Assembly: GCA_964517075.1 (NCBI GenBank)
Contig: CAZFAT010000375.1
Location: 1 to 13,561 of the forward strand
Source of the DNA: CAZFAT01 sp964517075
GTDB lineage: Bacteria > Acidobacteriota > Vicinamibacteria > Vicinamibacterales > SCN-69-37
Reading direction: 5' to 3'
DNA length: 13,561 bases
The notes below the pieces were generated by a model, which was not told the DNA's origin, did not search any database, and saw only the letters and a program-made list of their open reading frames with translations. Position 1 is the first letter of the stretch. Each line of letters starts with the position of its first letter. The position numbers and the translations under genes are program-made. Shown piece by piece: positions 1 to 6,095 of the stretch.

Positions 1-1128
1 TTCGCCAACATGAACAAGGCGGTCGGCGCGCAGATGGACGTCCCCGAGGAGCGCCGGTTCATCGGCTGGGACGCTTACAAGGACGCCATGGACGCCCTGC
101 GGCCGGGCGACATCGTGATCCTGGCGACGCCGCCGGCGTTCCGCTGGGTGCACTTCCAATACGCGATCTCCAAGCGACTCCACGTCTTCATGGAGAAGCC
201 AGACACGGTCGACGGTCCGACGAGCCGGAAGATGCTGACGCTGGGTGAAGCCGCGTCGGCCGCGAACCTCAAGGTCGGCGTCGGGCTGATGTCTCGCCAC
301 ACGAAGTCCCTCCAGGAGCTGCACGAGCGCATCCAGAACGGGGACCTCGGGGAGATCGTGCTGATGCGCGGCTACCGGATGCACGGTCCCGCCGGCTCCG
401 CCATGTCCCTGCCCAAGCCCGCCGAGCTCAGCGATCTCGACTACCAGGTGCGCCGCTTCCACAGTTTCCTGTGGGCCAGTGGCGGGTTGTTCAGCGACTT
501 CTACATCCATCACATCGACCACCTGTGCTGGATGAAGAACGCCTGGCCGGTGCGCGCGCAGGCCCTGGGCGGCCGACACTACCGCCTGAATGCCGAGGGC
601 GTGACATTCGTCGACCAGAACTTCGATACCTACGCGGTGGAGTACACATTTGCGGACGGCGGCAAGTTCTACTTCGACGGGCGTTGCATGACCGGCACCC
701 ACGGGATCTACTCCAGCTACGTGCACGGGACCGAGGGCATGGCCGTCGCCGCGCGCAGGAACGACTACGTGGGTCCCGCCTCGATCCACAGCGCGCAGAA
801 CCCGACGCCGGAGAACCTGCTGTGGGAATCCGAAGACAGCGGCAACCCGTACCAAAACGAGTGGGACGTGCTCGTGGAGGCCGTCCGGGGCGACAAGCCG
901 TTCAACGAGGTCAAACGCGGCGTGGACGCCAGCCTCGTGGCCAGCATGGGGCGCATGGCGGCGCACACCGGCCAGGAGATCACCTTTGACGAGATGCTCA
1001 ACTGCGAGCACGAGTTCGCGCCGGGAGTCGATCAGCTGACGGCGACGAGCCTGGCTCCTCTGATGCCGGACGCGGACGGGCGATACCCGGTCCCACGCCC
1101 CGGACGGATCGCGAAGCGCGAGTACTGA
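1..1128 (+). CDS. Gfo/Idh/MocA-family oxidoreductase, 5' end cut by window
   Basis: The reading frame is open from base 1 to a TGA at 1126-1128, giving 375 residues. The ATG at 10 is internal, because the N-terminal dinucleotide-binding GxGxxG segment of the family is missing and must lie upstream. What remains is typical: the end of the Rossmann fold with ILATPP, the EKP motif (fragment residues 65-67) whose Lys is the family's catalytic lysine, and the C-terminal dimerisation domain with GGLFSDFYIHHIDHLCW (fragment residues about 161-177), including the His-x-x-Asp pair used in catalysis. Such enzymes use NAD(P) to oxidise or reduce a hydroxyl of a sugar, inositol or related compound. The substrate cannot be read from the sequence. 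Many relatives in Acidobacteria and Planctomycetes carry a Tat signal and act in the periplasm, but that end is not visible here. It converges with the minus-strand pilin operon across a hairpin spacer. Confidence 0.9.
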   Translation, partial: FANMNKAVGAQMDVPEERRFIGWDAYKDAMDALRPGDIVILATPPAFRWVHFQYAISKRLHVFMEKPDTVDGPTSRKMLTLGEAASAANLKVGVGLMSRHTKSLQELHERIQNGDLGEIVLMRGYRMHGPAGSAMSLPKPAELSDLDYQVRRFHSFLWASGGLFSDFYIHHIDHLCWMKNAWPVRAQALGGRHYRLNAEGVTFVDQNFDTYAVEYTFADGGKFYFDGRCMTGTHGIYSSYVHGTEGMAVAARRNDYVGPASIHSAQNPTPENLLWESEDSGNPYQNEWDVLVEAVRGDKPFNEVKRGVDASLVASMGRMAAHTGQEITFDEMLNCEHEFAPGVDQLTATSLAPLMPDADGRYPVPRPGRIAKREY

Positions 1129-1141
1129 TTCCCGAAATGCA

Positions 1142-1181
1142 AACGGCCCTGGATGGACCGTCAGGTCAACCCAGGGCCGTT
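1142..1181. terminator. Convergent hairpin, likely bidirectional terminator
   Basis: A perfect 11-bp inverted repeat, AACGGCCCTGG (1142-1152) with CCAGGGCCGTT (1171-1181), encloses an 18-base loop that holds a smaller stem, GACC/GGTC (1156-1159 with 1164-1167). It begins 14 bases after the stop of the oxidoreductase gene and lies downstream of the minus-strand pilX-like gene. Read on the minus strand, the stem is followed by TTTGCATTT, a reasonable U-rich tail. Read on the plus strand no clear T-run follows. It is therefore better as a terminator for the pilin operon, and possibly works in both directions. Confidence 0.55.
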
Positions 1182-1197
1182 GGGGCTGTTCGAGCGT

Positions 1198-1249
1198 AGT
1201 GTCCGGCTCTTAGCCGGACCTCAGACGCGTCCGCCTGAAGGCGGACACT
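1198..1249. repeat. REP-like composite double palindrome
   Basis: Two short palindromes sit 9 bases apart. The first is GTCCGGCT-CTT-AGCCGGAC (1201-1219, perfect 8-bp stem). The second is GTCCGCC-TGAA-GGCGGAC (1229-1246, perfect 7-bp stem). The outer flanks also pair with each other: AGTGTCCG at 1198-1205 and CGGACACT at 1242-1249. The whole can fold either as two small hairpins or as one long arm. This architecture is that of REP/BIME-type interspersed elements. I recall similar GTCCGGCT/GTCCGCC pairs from acidobacterial genomes, but only one copy is in this window, so its repeat status is inferred. It lies in the convergent spacer, a usual site for such elements. Confidence 0.5.
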
Positions 1250-1268
1250 CCGAGGGTGCGCCGGCGGA

Positions 1269-2723
1269 TCAAGGCCCTCCCCAGAGTGGCCCGCAGGGAT
1301 TGTTCGGGTCGGGATTCGCGCGACATTCGCGCCACGACAGCGGCACGGTCGAGACGAGACCGCTGCCGTTGAAGTTGATCGTCGGCGTCCCCGAGATGGT
1401 CATTTCGCCCGCCGCGTTGAGCACGACAAGATTCGTGTTGCCCGGCGGGTAGGGTGTGTCCGCCAGATTGGCGGCGAGGACCTGCCCGTTGATGGTCGGC
1501 GTGCCGTGGATTTCGACCTGATGCCGGGCGTAGTAAATGCTGTTGATGGTCTGCGTCGAATCGCCCGTGATCTCCAGATCGGTGCCTGCCAGCATCGACA
1601 GACCGGTCGGGACCATGCCGGGGCCCGTAATCATCATGTTGGGCACCGTGTCGGGGCTGCCGCTGACATCGATGGAGTACTTCCCGAGGATCGTGAGAGG
1701 CAACGGACTACCCGGACTGCCTGGTGACGAGCCGATCGAGACGTTCGCGTTGACCCAGTACGTGCCAGCCGGGATCTGCGTTCCGCCCGACCACCGCTGC
1801 TGACCGTTGCTCCAGTTCCAGCCCGGCAGGTTCGGAATGACCGCGCCGGTCTGGCCGTTGTAGATAGTCCCGTCGCTTTCCAGCCAGTAGGTGGCCTGGG
1901 CCTTGTAGGTGTCCGGGTCCATTTCCGGAATCGGCAGCGGAGCGGAGTCCGGCCGGGTGTCCAGGTTGGTGCCCGAGCAGGTCGCGCCCGACCCCACGCT
2001 GTTGCCCGACACGCTGACCGTCTCCACCGAGCTGTAATACAGGTGGGCGCAGGGATTACCGGTGAGCGACAGGTCCCCGTTGGCGTGCACCGACCCGCCC
2101 GCGCCGTGGATCTGGGGATGACCGGCGACAATCAGAGGCCCGTTGACGATGACGGCGGGCAGGTCCTGGGCGCCGATGACGAGCTCCACGGCGGCAGTGG
2201 CGCCATTGGGCCCCGTCGCCACGGACCGAAGCAGCACGCGCCGGTTCGCGTCCGCATTGGGATCCGCATTCAGCAGGCCCGTGGCCAGATCGACGTCCGT
2301 CAGGTCGTCGTCGCACACGAAGATCTGATACGACCCACGGCCGAAGGCCCGGCCCGCGGCCGGGATGAAGTCGCCGCCGGCGGTCGGGTATCCTGCCGGC
2401 GCGGTCGCGGGGGGATCGGCGAGCTCGTCGCCATCGCACGCCGTGCCGCCGCCGTTCTGCAGGAACACGTCGAGCGTGGGCCATTCCTTCCAGAGGATCA
2501 GCTTCCTCGCGTGCGCGATGCCGGCGTCGGCAATCGCCAGCGTCTCGGCCGCGTCCCGCTCGTTGACCGTTGACACCGTCGCCATGGTGCCCAGGCTGGT
2601 GAGGCCGATGCCGAGCACTGTCAGCAGGACGACGCCGAAGAGGGCGACAATCAGCGAGACTCCCTCATCGTTGCGCGGCCTGGGATTCACCCGGGGCCGC
2701 ACCTCAACCGTTCGTTCGGCCAT
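1269..2723 (-). CDS. PilX-like large minor pilin with repeat-rich exposed domain (operon A)
   Basis: Predicted 484 residues, more than twice the length of a usual PilX. Start ATG at 2723, preceded by a strong GGAGGAGAG ribosome site. The upstream pilW-like stop shares one base with this start (TGATG), so translation is probably coupled. Residues 1-21 form a basic leader ending in Gly, followed by VSLIVALFGVVLLTVLG, a type III prepilin signal and hydrophobic helix. Position +5 is Val, not Glu, as in PilX/GspK-type tip subunits. An ADAGIAHARK segment follows at about 66-74, usual for PilX N-terminal domains. The remaining 400 residues are rich in Gly, Asn, Pro and Thr, with recurring short strands (VNGPLIVAGHP, LSLTGNP, IDVSGSP, MTISGTPTI) suggestive of a beta-solenoid. 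Six mature cysteines (96, 137, 225, 249, 467, 477) match those of the plus-strand paralogue, and both end in SWRECR plus PCGP. Role inferred: exposed tip subunit. Confidence 0.85.
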   Translation of the reverse strand: MAERTVEVRPRVNPRPRNDEGVSLIVALFGVVLLTVLGIGLTSLGTMATVSTVNERDAAETLAIADAGIAHARKLILWKEWPTLDVFLQNGGGTACDGDELADPPATAPAGYPTAGGDFIPAAGRAFGRGSYQIFVCDDDLTDVDLATGLLNADPNADANRRVLLRSVATGPNGATAAVELVIGAQDLPAVIVNGPLIVAGHPQIHGAGGSVHANGDLSLTGNPCAHLYYSSVETVSVSGNSVGSGATCSGTNLDTRPDSAPLPIPEMDPDTYKAQATYWLESDGTIYNGQTGAVIPNLPGWNWSNGQQRWSGGTQIPAGTYWVNANVSIGSSPGSPGSPLPLTILGKYSIDVSGSPDTVPNMMITGPGMVPTGLSMLAGTDLEITGDSTQTINSIYYARHQVEIHGTPTINGQVLAANLADTPYPPGNTNLVVLNAAGEMTISGTPTINFNGSGLVSTVPLSWRECRANPDPNNPCGPLWGGP

Positions 2724-3337
2724 CACTCTCTCCTCCGCACCGAGGCGGACGTCGCGAACACCCGCCCGGGGACGTTGTTGACGGGCGTCGTCTGCAACGT
2801 GACGTTGACAAAGCCCAGGTGTGCCTTGGGCACGGCGGTCGGATTGGCGACCGGCACACCGGCCGGGGACACATAGTTGAAGGTAAGGGAGTTCACCCGG
2901 TCGGCGAACGCCACCGGGCCGGCGTCGCTGGGTTCTCGCTTGAAGAGGGTTCCGCCGGCCACGGTGAACGTGACGTCCTCGTAGGGATCGGTCCACACGC
3001 CGTTGCGTGGATTCCAGTCGGCCACGAGCCGGATGCTGTCGAGCGCGCCGTTGCCATCCGGATCCGGCCAGATGCCGTTCGACGCGTTCGATTCGCCGGC
3101 CTGTCGAATCAGCCGGACAATCATCTCGAGTCCGGACGCGGCGCCGCCGCGCGCATCGACATACTGCCGCTGCGTGCGGTAGACGCGGTCCGAATCGGCG
3201 AAGATGCGGCCGACGATGCCGAGCACGGTCAGCAGGATCACCGACGTGACGAGCAGTTCCAGCAGCGTGAAGCCGTCCTCGCCGCGAGGCGGCGCTACGG
3301 CGGCTCGCGACGGCGCGGTCGGGGAAAGGTTCGGCAT
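2723..3337 (-). CDS. PilW-like minor pilin (operon A)
   Basis: Predicted 204 residues. Start ATG at 3337, two bases after the TAA of the pilV-like gene. The 22-residue leader ends EDG before FTLLELLVTSVILLTVLGI, a canonical prepilin peptidase site with Glu at +5. The conserved N-terminal helix continues to about residue 80. A DPDGNGALD loop (92-100) has the spacing of an EF-hand-like calcium site (Asp1, Asp3, Asn5, Asp9). It is followed by DSIRLVADWNP and YEDVTFTVAGG, blocks shared with the plus-strand paralogue. The protein ends SASVRRRE, as does its paralogue (SAAVRRRE). Minor pilins of this kind form the priming complex at the pilus tip in the inner membrane and are assembled by the type IV pilus machine. 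Family assignment is by the signal, position in the operon and size; the PilW label is approximate. Confidence 0.85.
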   Translation of the reverse strand: MPNLSPTAPSRAAVAPPRGEDGFTLLELLVTSVILLTVLGIVGRIFADSDRVYRTQRQYVDARGGAASGLEMIVRLIRQAGESNASNGIWPDPDGNGALDSIRLVADWNPRNGVWTDPYEDVTFTVAGGTLFKREPSDAGPVAFADRVNSLTFNYVSPAGVPVANPTAVPKAHLGFVNVTLQTTPVNNVPGRVFATSASVRRRE

Positions 3338-3339
3338 GA

Positions 3340-3759
3340 TTACCGCCACACCTGTGTGACGATTTGCGGCGTCATGGCCCGGTTGTTCGGCGATACGCCC
3401 ACGATCGTCAGGACCTTGGTGCACTCCACCACGCCGCCGGCCCCGGCCCACGCGATGACGCCGCACGCGGGCCCGTCCGCGATGGTCCACCGGAGCGTGG
3501 TCGTGCCGCGCACGGCAAAGTGATTGGCGGTGTTGGTCGTCAGGCTGCCGCCGTCGGCGCGCTCTGCCGCGGAGCGGGGCAGCATGCGCAGGCGTTCGGT
3601 CTCCGCGACCGCCAGGTTGATGGCCGAGGTGTTGTCGCGCGCGGTCAGCTGGAGTCCCGTGCCCATGATGAACAGCGTGGCGACGCCGAGCACGCCCGAC
3701 GCCACGACGGCGACTGAAATCACCGACTCGATCAGGCTGAAGCCTGCGTCATTCCGCAT
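3340..3759 (-). CDS. PilV-like minor pilin (operon A)
   Basis: Predicted 139 residues from ATG at 3759: leader MRNDAG, then FSLIESVISVAVVASGVLGVATLF with Glu at +5. A longer frame from GTG at 3777, abutting the fimT-like stop, would add six residues. I prefer the ATG because the GAGG upstream of it also occurs before the paralogous pilV-like start on the plus strand (TGAGGCCATACC then ATG), although the spacing here is long at 12 bases. The body holds ETERLRMLPRSAAERADGGS at about 53-72, matching the paralogue's EQLRLLPATSAQRQNGGS. Two mature cysteines (99 and 113) could form a disulphide loop, which the paralogue lacks. Role: minor pilin of the tip-priming complex. Function rests on family resemblance and operon position. 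Confidence 0.82.
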   Translation of the reverse strand: MRNDAGFSLIESVISVAVVASGVLGVATLFIMGTGLQLTARDNTSAINLAVAETERLRMLPRSAAERADGGSLTTNTANHFAVRGTTTLRWTIADGPACGVIAWAGAGGVVECTKVLTIVGVSPNNRAMTPQIVTQVWR

Positions 3760-3777
3760 GGCTGGCTGTGGCCTCAC

Positions 3778-4254
3778 TCAGTTGATGGTGACGCGGCCGG
3801 TCGTGCCGACCGTGATGGTCCGCACCTGCTGCGTCCCGGTGTGGCGAAGCTGGACGACGTGTGCCGCGAGAATGCCGGCGGCGTCGACGGGCCGGCCGAG
3901 CGTGTCGAATCGCAGTTGAGCCTGGGCGGCCGGATTGATGATCGAGACGCGCGTCGGCAGCAGCTCCGGCCAGCCGATGTCAACGGCCCCCGCCGCGCCT
4001 GCCGTCTGCACCTGCACCGTTCGGGTGCCGGGCGTGGCCAGGACCCACGTCGGCCGGTTGCGCTTCAGCGCGTTCGTCCGCGCCTCACCGAACTTGGCGG
4101 CGACGTTGGCGCCGGCAGTGACGAGTTCGTATCCATCGCGGGCGGCCGAGATGCTGGGGATGGACACGGCCGCCAGCACGGCCACGAGGGCCGCGATGAT
4201 GACGAGTTCGAGGACGCCGAAGCCGGCGTCCTGAGAAGGCGAGGACGGAGTCAC
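3778..4254 (-). CDS. FimT/GspH-like minor pilin (operon A, first gene)
   Basis: Predicted 158 residues. Start GTG at 4254 is the only start codon that gives a prepilin leader: MTPSSPSQDAG, then FGVLELVIIAALVAVLAAVSIP with Glu at +5. A G-rich GCGGGGGCGG lies directly before the start. The middle segment VAAKFGEARTNALKRNRPTW (51-70) is typical of GspH/FimT pseudopilins, which follow the helix with an Arg/Ala-rich stretch of this type. FDTLGRPVDA and the terminal TGRVTIN are shared with the plus-strand paralogue. FimT proteins of some naturally competent bacteria bind DNA through a C-terminal GRxR motif; here it reads GRVT, so the second Arg is absent and DNA binding is not predicted. First gene of the minus-strand operon, stop directly against the pilV-like gene. 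Confidence 0.85.
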   Translation of the reverse strand: MTPSSPSQDAGFGVLELVIIAALVAVLAAVSIPSISAARDGYELVTAGANVAAKFGEARTNALKRNRPTWVLATPGTRTVQVQTAGAAGAVDIGWPELLPTRVSIINPAAQAQLRFDTLGRPVDAAGILAAHVVQLRHTGTQQVRTITVGTTGRVTIN

Positions 4255-4266
4255 CCGCCCCCGCAG

Positions 4267-4282
4267 TCCAAGATCAATGCCA
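4267..4282 (-). promoter_or_regulatory. Degenerate sigma-54-like motif before operon A
   Basis: Read on the minus strand: TGGCAT-TGATC-TTGG. The -24 GG and the ten-base spacing to the -12 element fit sigma-54, but the -12 dinucleotide is GG instead of the nearly invariant GC. The predicted transcript would start about two bases before the GTG at 4254, which leaves no leader. One key mismatch plus this geometry keep confidence low. It is noted mainly because the opposite operon has a better motif in the mirrored position. Confidence 0.2.
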
Positions 4283-4304
4283 CCTCGCGGGCTCAGACGC
4301 GAGG
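4283..4304. promoter_or_regulatory. Perfect 7-bp dyad, possible operator
   Basis: CCTCGCG (4283-4289) and CGCGAGG (4298-4304) form an inverted repeat around an 8-base centre. It abuts the upstream edge of the minus-strand -24-like motif, where a bound regulator could affect transcription of operon A. In GC-rich DNA a 7-bp dyad can arise by chance. Confidence 0.3.
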
Positions 4305-4606
4305 CCCTTCAGGACATGGCCGGAGAAGCCGACAATCGTGGTGACTCAGTTCTGTGTGTCGATGCACATTCCTGCGTGATGCGCCGGCCCGTCTGCACTT
4401 CCTGACAGCCGCACTGTCGTCGCCGAGTGCCCGTGCGCGACTGGGCTCGGTTCGACCAAGCCGTCGAAGGTTCAGAATCCTGAAAGTCCAGTCAGTCTTG
4501 TTCCCGATGCGTCAGAATTGTCGTCCCCCGCTGAGCTGTCGCGGATCCTCCTTCCCTAAGCCTCACGTACGGAATGACTTAACACCTGCCAGGGGCTGCG
4601 GTGTCG

Positions 4607-4622
4607 CGGCACCAGTCTTGCC
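4607..4622 (+). promoter_or_regulatory. Sigma-54-like -24/-12 promoter before operon B
   Basis: CGGCAC-CAGTC-TTGCC matches the sigma-54 consensus TGGCAC-N5-TTGC at all but the first base, with the GG (4608-4609) and GC (4620-4621) dinucleotides exactly ten bases apart. Pilin genes are often sigma-54 dependent. Transcription would begin near 4633, only about six bases before the ATG at 4639. The mRNA would then be almost leaderless, or the true start would be the GTG at 4645. No enhancer-binding protein gene is in the window. Confidence 0.4.
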
Positions 4623-4638
4623 CCCTAGCCGGGGCGCC

Positions 4639-5106
4639 ATGCGTGTGTTCCGGTCTTCGGGAGGCCACGACGAGCTGGGAGCGACCTTGATTGAGGTGGT
4701 CGCTGTCCTCGCCCTCGTGTTCACGCTGTTCTCGCTGGCTGTCGGGGCGTCAATGTCCGCCCTCAACCGCATGCGCTTCAACGCCGCGACGGCGATGGTC
4801 GCCAGCAAGCTGATCGACGCCCGCACGCAGGCGGTGAAACGGAGTGCGGCGACCTGGCTGCTCGTCAACTCGGGGAATACGACGGTGCGGGTGCAGACCC
4901 TCGTGGGCGGCGTGGCCACCGACGTGGGCGCGGCGGAGTTCGTACCCCAACAGGTCCAGTTCATCGGGTTCGCTGGCGCGCGCCAGATTACGTTCGATCT
5001 GCTGGGTCGGCCGACGGCCGCCCCGGAACTGCTCACGCTGACGGGACCCGATAATCTTGCCGCCACGGTCACGGTGTCCGATACCGGGCGCGTGACGGTG
5101 AACTGA
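4639..5106 (+). CDS. FimT/GspH-like minor pilin (operon B, first gene)
   Basis: Predicted 155 residues from ATG at 4639. The frame is open much further upstream (to 4354), but only this start places a short leader, MRVFRSSGGHDELG, before the prepilin helix ATLIEVVAVLALVFTLFSLAV (Glu at +5). VASKLIDARTQAVKRSAATW aligns with VAAKFGEARTNALKRNRPTW of the minus-strand paralogue. FDLLGRPTAA and the terminal TGRVTVN also match. The GRxR motif of DNA-binding FimT proteins is again GRVT. First gene of the plus-strand operon; it ends nine bases before the pilV-like start. The ribosome site is weak, GGGGCG, close to the start. Confidence 0.85.
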   Translation: MRVFRSSGGHDELGATLIEVVAVLALVFTLFSLAVGASMSALNRMRFNAATAMVASKLIDARTQAVKRSAATWLLVNSGNTTVRVQTLVGGVATDVGAAEFVPQQVQFIGFAGARQITFDLLGRPTAAPELLTLTGPDNLAATVTVSDTGRVTVN

Positions 5107-5115
5107 GGCCATACC

Positions 5116-5505
5116 ATGCAATCCCTTCGCGACGACGCCGGGATCGGGTTGGTCGAAGCGCTCGTGGCGGTCGCCCTCACGATCGCCTGTGTGGTCGGCG
5201 CCGCCACCATGATTCTCTACGGCAGCCGCATGCAGTCACTCTCCGGGAACCTGACGACGGTCCGGGCGCTGGCCACGGAACGGGTCGAGCAGCTGCGCCT
5301 GCTCCCGGCAACGTCGGCCCAGCGACAGAACGGCGGCAGCCTGACCGCCAATGTCGCGAACTACTTCGATACGACCGCGGCGGGTTTCACGAGGCGCTGG
5401 CTCGTGCAGAACGGTCCCGCGTCGACCAAGGACGTCACCGTCGTCGTGGTGCCGGCCAACGTCAACATGCGGCCGTACCAGGTCCGCGTGCTGCTGACCC
5501 GGTAG
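5116..5505 (+). CDS. PilV-like minor pilin (operon B)
   Basis: Predicted 129 residues. ATG at 5116 follows GAGG with seven-base spacing, and that GAGG overlaps the stop region of the upstream gene. Leader MQSLRDDAG, then IGLVEALVAVALTIACVVGAATM with Glu at +5; the first mature residue is Ile, where Phe is usual. EQLRLLPATSAQRQNGGS and TANVANYF align with the minus-strand pilV-like protein. It has no cysteines outside the helix, unlike that paralogue. Likely a minor pilin of the tip-priming complex. It ends eleven bases before the pilW-like start. Confidence 0.83.
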   Translation: MQSLRDDAGIGLVEALVAVALTIACVVGAATMILYGSRMQSLSGNLTTVRALATERVEQLRLLPATSAQRQNGGSLTANVANYFDTTAAGFTRRWLVQNGPASTKDVTVVVVPANVNMRPYQVRVLLTR

Positions 5506-5516
5506 AAGGTCGGACC

Positions 5517-6083
5517 ATGGCTGTCTTTACCCATCCGTCGGACGAGAGCGAACAGGGGTTTGGCCTGGCGGAGAGCCTGATCGCCCTCGTGGTCACCGTG
5601 GTCATCCTGACGGCCACGATCGACATCATGGTCCGGGTGGCCCGCATCTACGGTCCGCAGCGGGCGCGGATGGACGCGCGCTACAGCGCGCGCGCCACGA
5701 CCGACCTGATCTCCCGGCTGATCCGGTCCGCGACGACGATCGATCCCGATCCGGACAACAACAACCTGTACGACAGCATCCGCGTGGTGGGTGACTGGAA
5801 TCCCCCGAACGGGGCGGCTGATTTGTACGAGGACGTCACGTTCACCGTGGCGGGTGGCATCGCCAGCAAGCGCGAGCCGGCCGACGCCGCGGCCGTCCCG
5901 CTGGCGGATGCCATTGCGTCGATGACCTTCGTCTACCGCGACACGAACAACGCGGTCATTGCCAACCCCAAGGCCAACCCGACCGCCATCGCCTTCGTCG
6001 ACATCACGCTCACGACCGCGGGATTCGCGGATGGCCTGGGTGTCCCCGTCCGCGCCTCGGCGGCGGTTCGCCGGAGGGAGTAA
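5517..6083 (+). CDS. PilW-like minor pilin (operon B)
   Basis: Predicted 188 residues. ATG at 5517 follows AAGG by nine bases. Leader MAVFTHPSDESEQG, then FGLAESLIALVVTVVILTAT with Glu at +5. DPDNNNLYD (78-86) has the same Asp1-Asp3-Asn5-Asp9 spacing as DPDGNGALD in the minus-strand paralogue, a possible calcium loop. DSIRVVGDWNP, YEDVTFTVAGG and KREPADA follow in the same order, and the protein ends SAAVRRRE. Its TAA at 6081 adjoins the GGGAG ribosome site of the pilX-like gene. Minor pilin of the inner-membrane/tip complex by family and position. Confidence 0.85.
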   Translation: MAVFTHPSDESEQGFGLAESLIALVVTVVILTATIDIMVRVARIYGPQRARMDARYSARATTDLISRLIRSATTIDPDPDNNNLYDSIRVVGDWNPPNGAADLYEDVTFTVAGGIASKREPADAAAVPLADAIASMTFVYRDTNNAVIANPKANPTAIAFVDITLTTAGFADGLGVPVRASAAVRRRE

Positions 6084-6095
6084 GGGAGTCACGTC

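Larger units (their letters stand above)
4255..4638. other. Divergent control region between the two pilin operons
   Basis: This 384-base stretch separates the two outward-reading fimT-like genes and is the only plausible place for their promoters. It is less GC-rich than its flanks, and I find no credible coding frame in it. It holds a sigma-54-like motif near each end (separate entries), a 7-bp dyad at 4283-4304, and a small perfect dyad TTCAG-AATC-CTGAA at 4471-4484. A near-palindrome GGTGTCGCGGCACC at 4600-4613 overlaps the plus-strand -24 motif. No tRNA, small RNA or insertion sequence end is recognisable. Confidence 0.7.

Noticed and set aside
1153..1452. 99-codon plus-strand frame in the convergent spacer
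   Set aside because: It spans the hairpin and the REP-like element and continues antisense into the pilX-like gene; no motif or ribosome site.
2724..2996. Upstream extension of the operon A pilX-like frame
   Set aside because: The extension overlaps the pilW-like gene in another frame and would bury the prepilin signal; a strong ribosome site precedes the ATG at 2723.
4354..4638. Upstream extension of the operon B fimT-like frame
   Set aside because: Starting at 4354 would put about 95 unrelated residues before the prepilin helix, which prepilin peptidase leaders do not have; the ATG at 4639 gives a normal 14-residue leader.
4563..5210. 215-codon minus-strand frame opposite the fimT-like gene of operon B
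   Set aside because: It runs through the divergent control region and two real genes, has Ser/Thr/Arg-rich composition and no ribosome site support.
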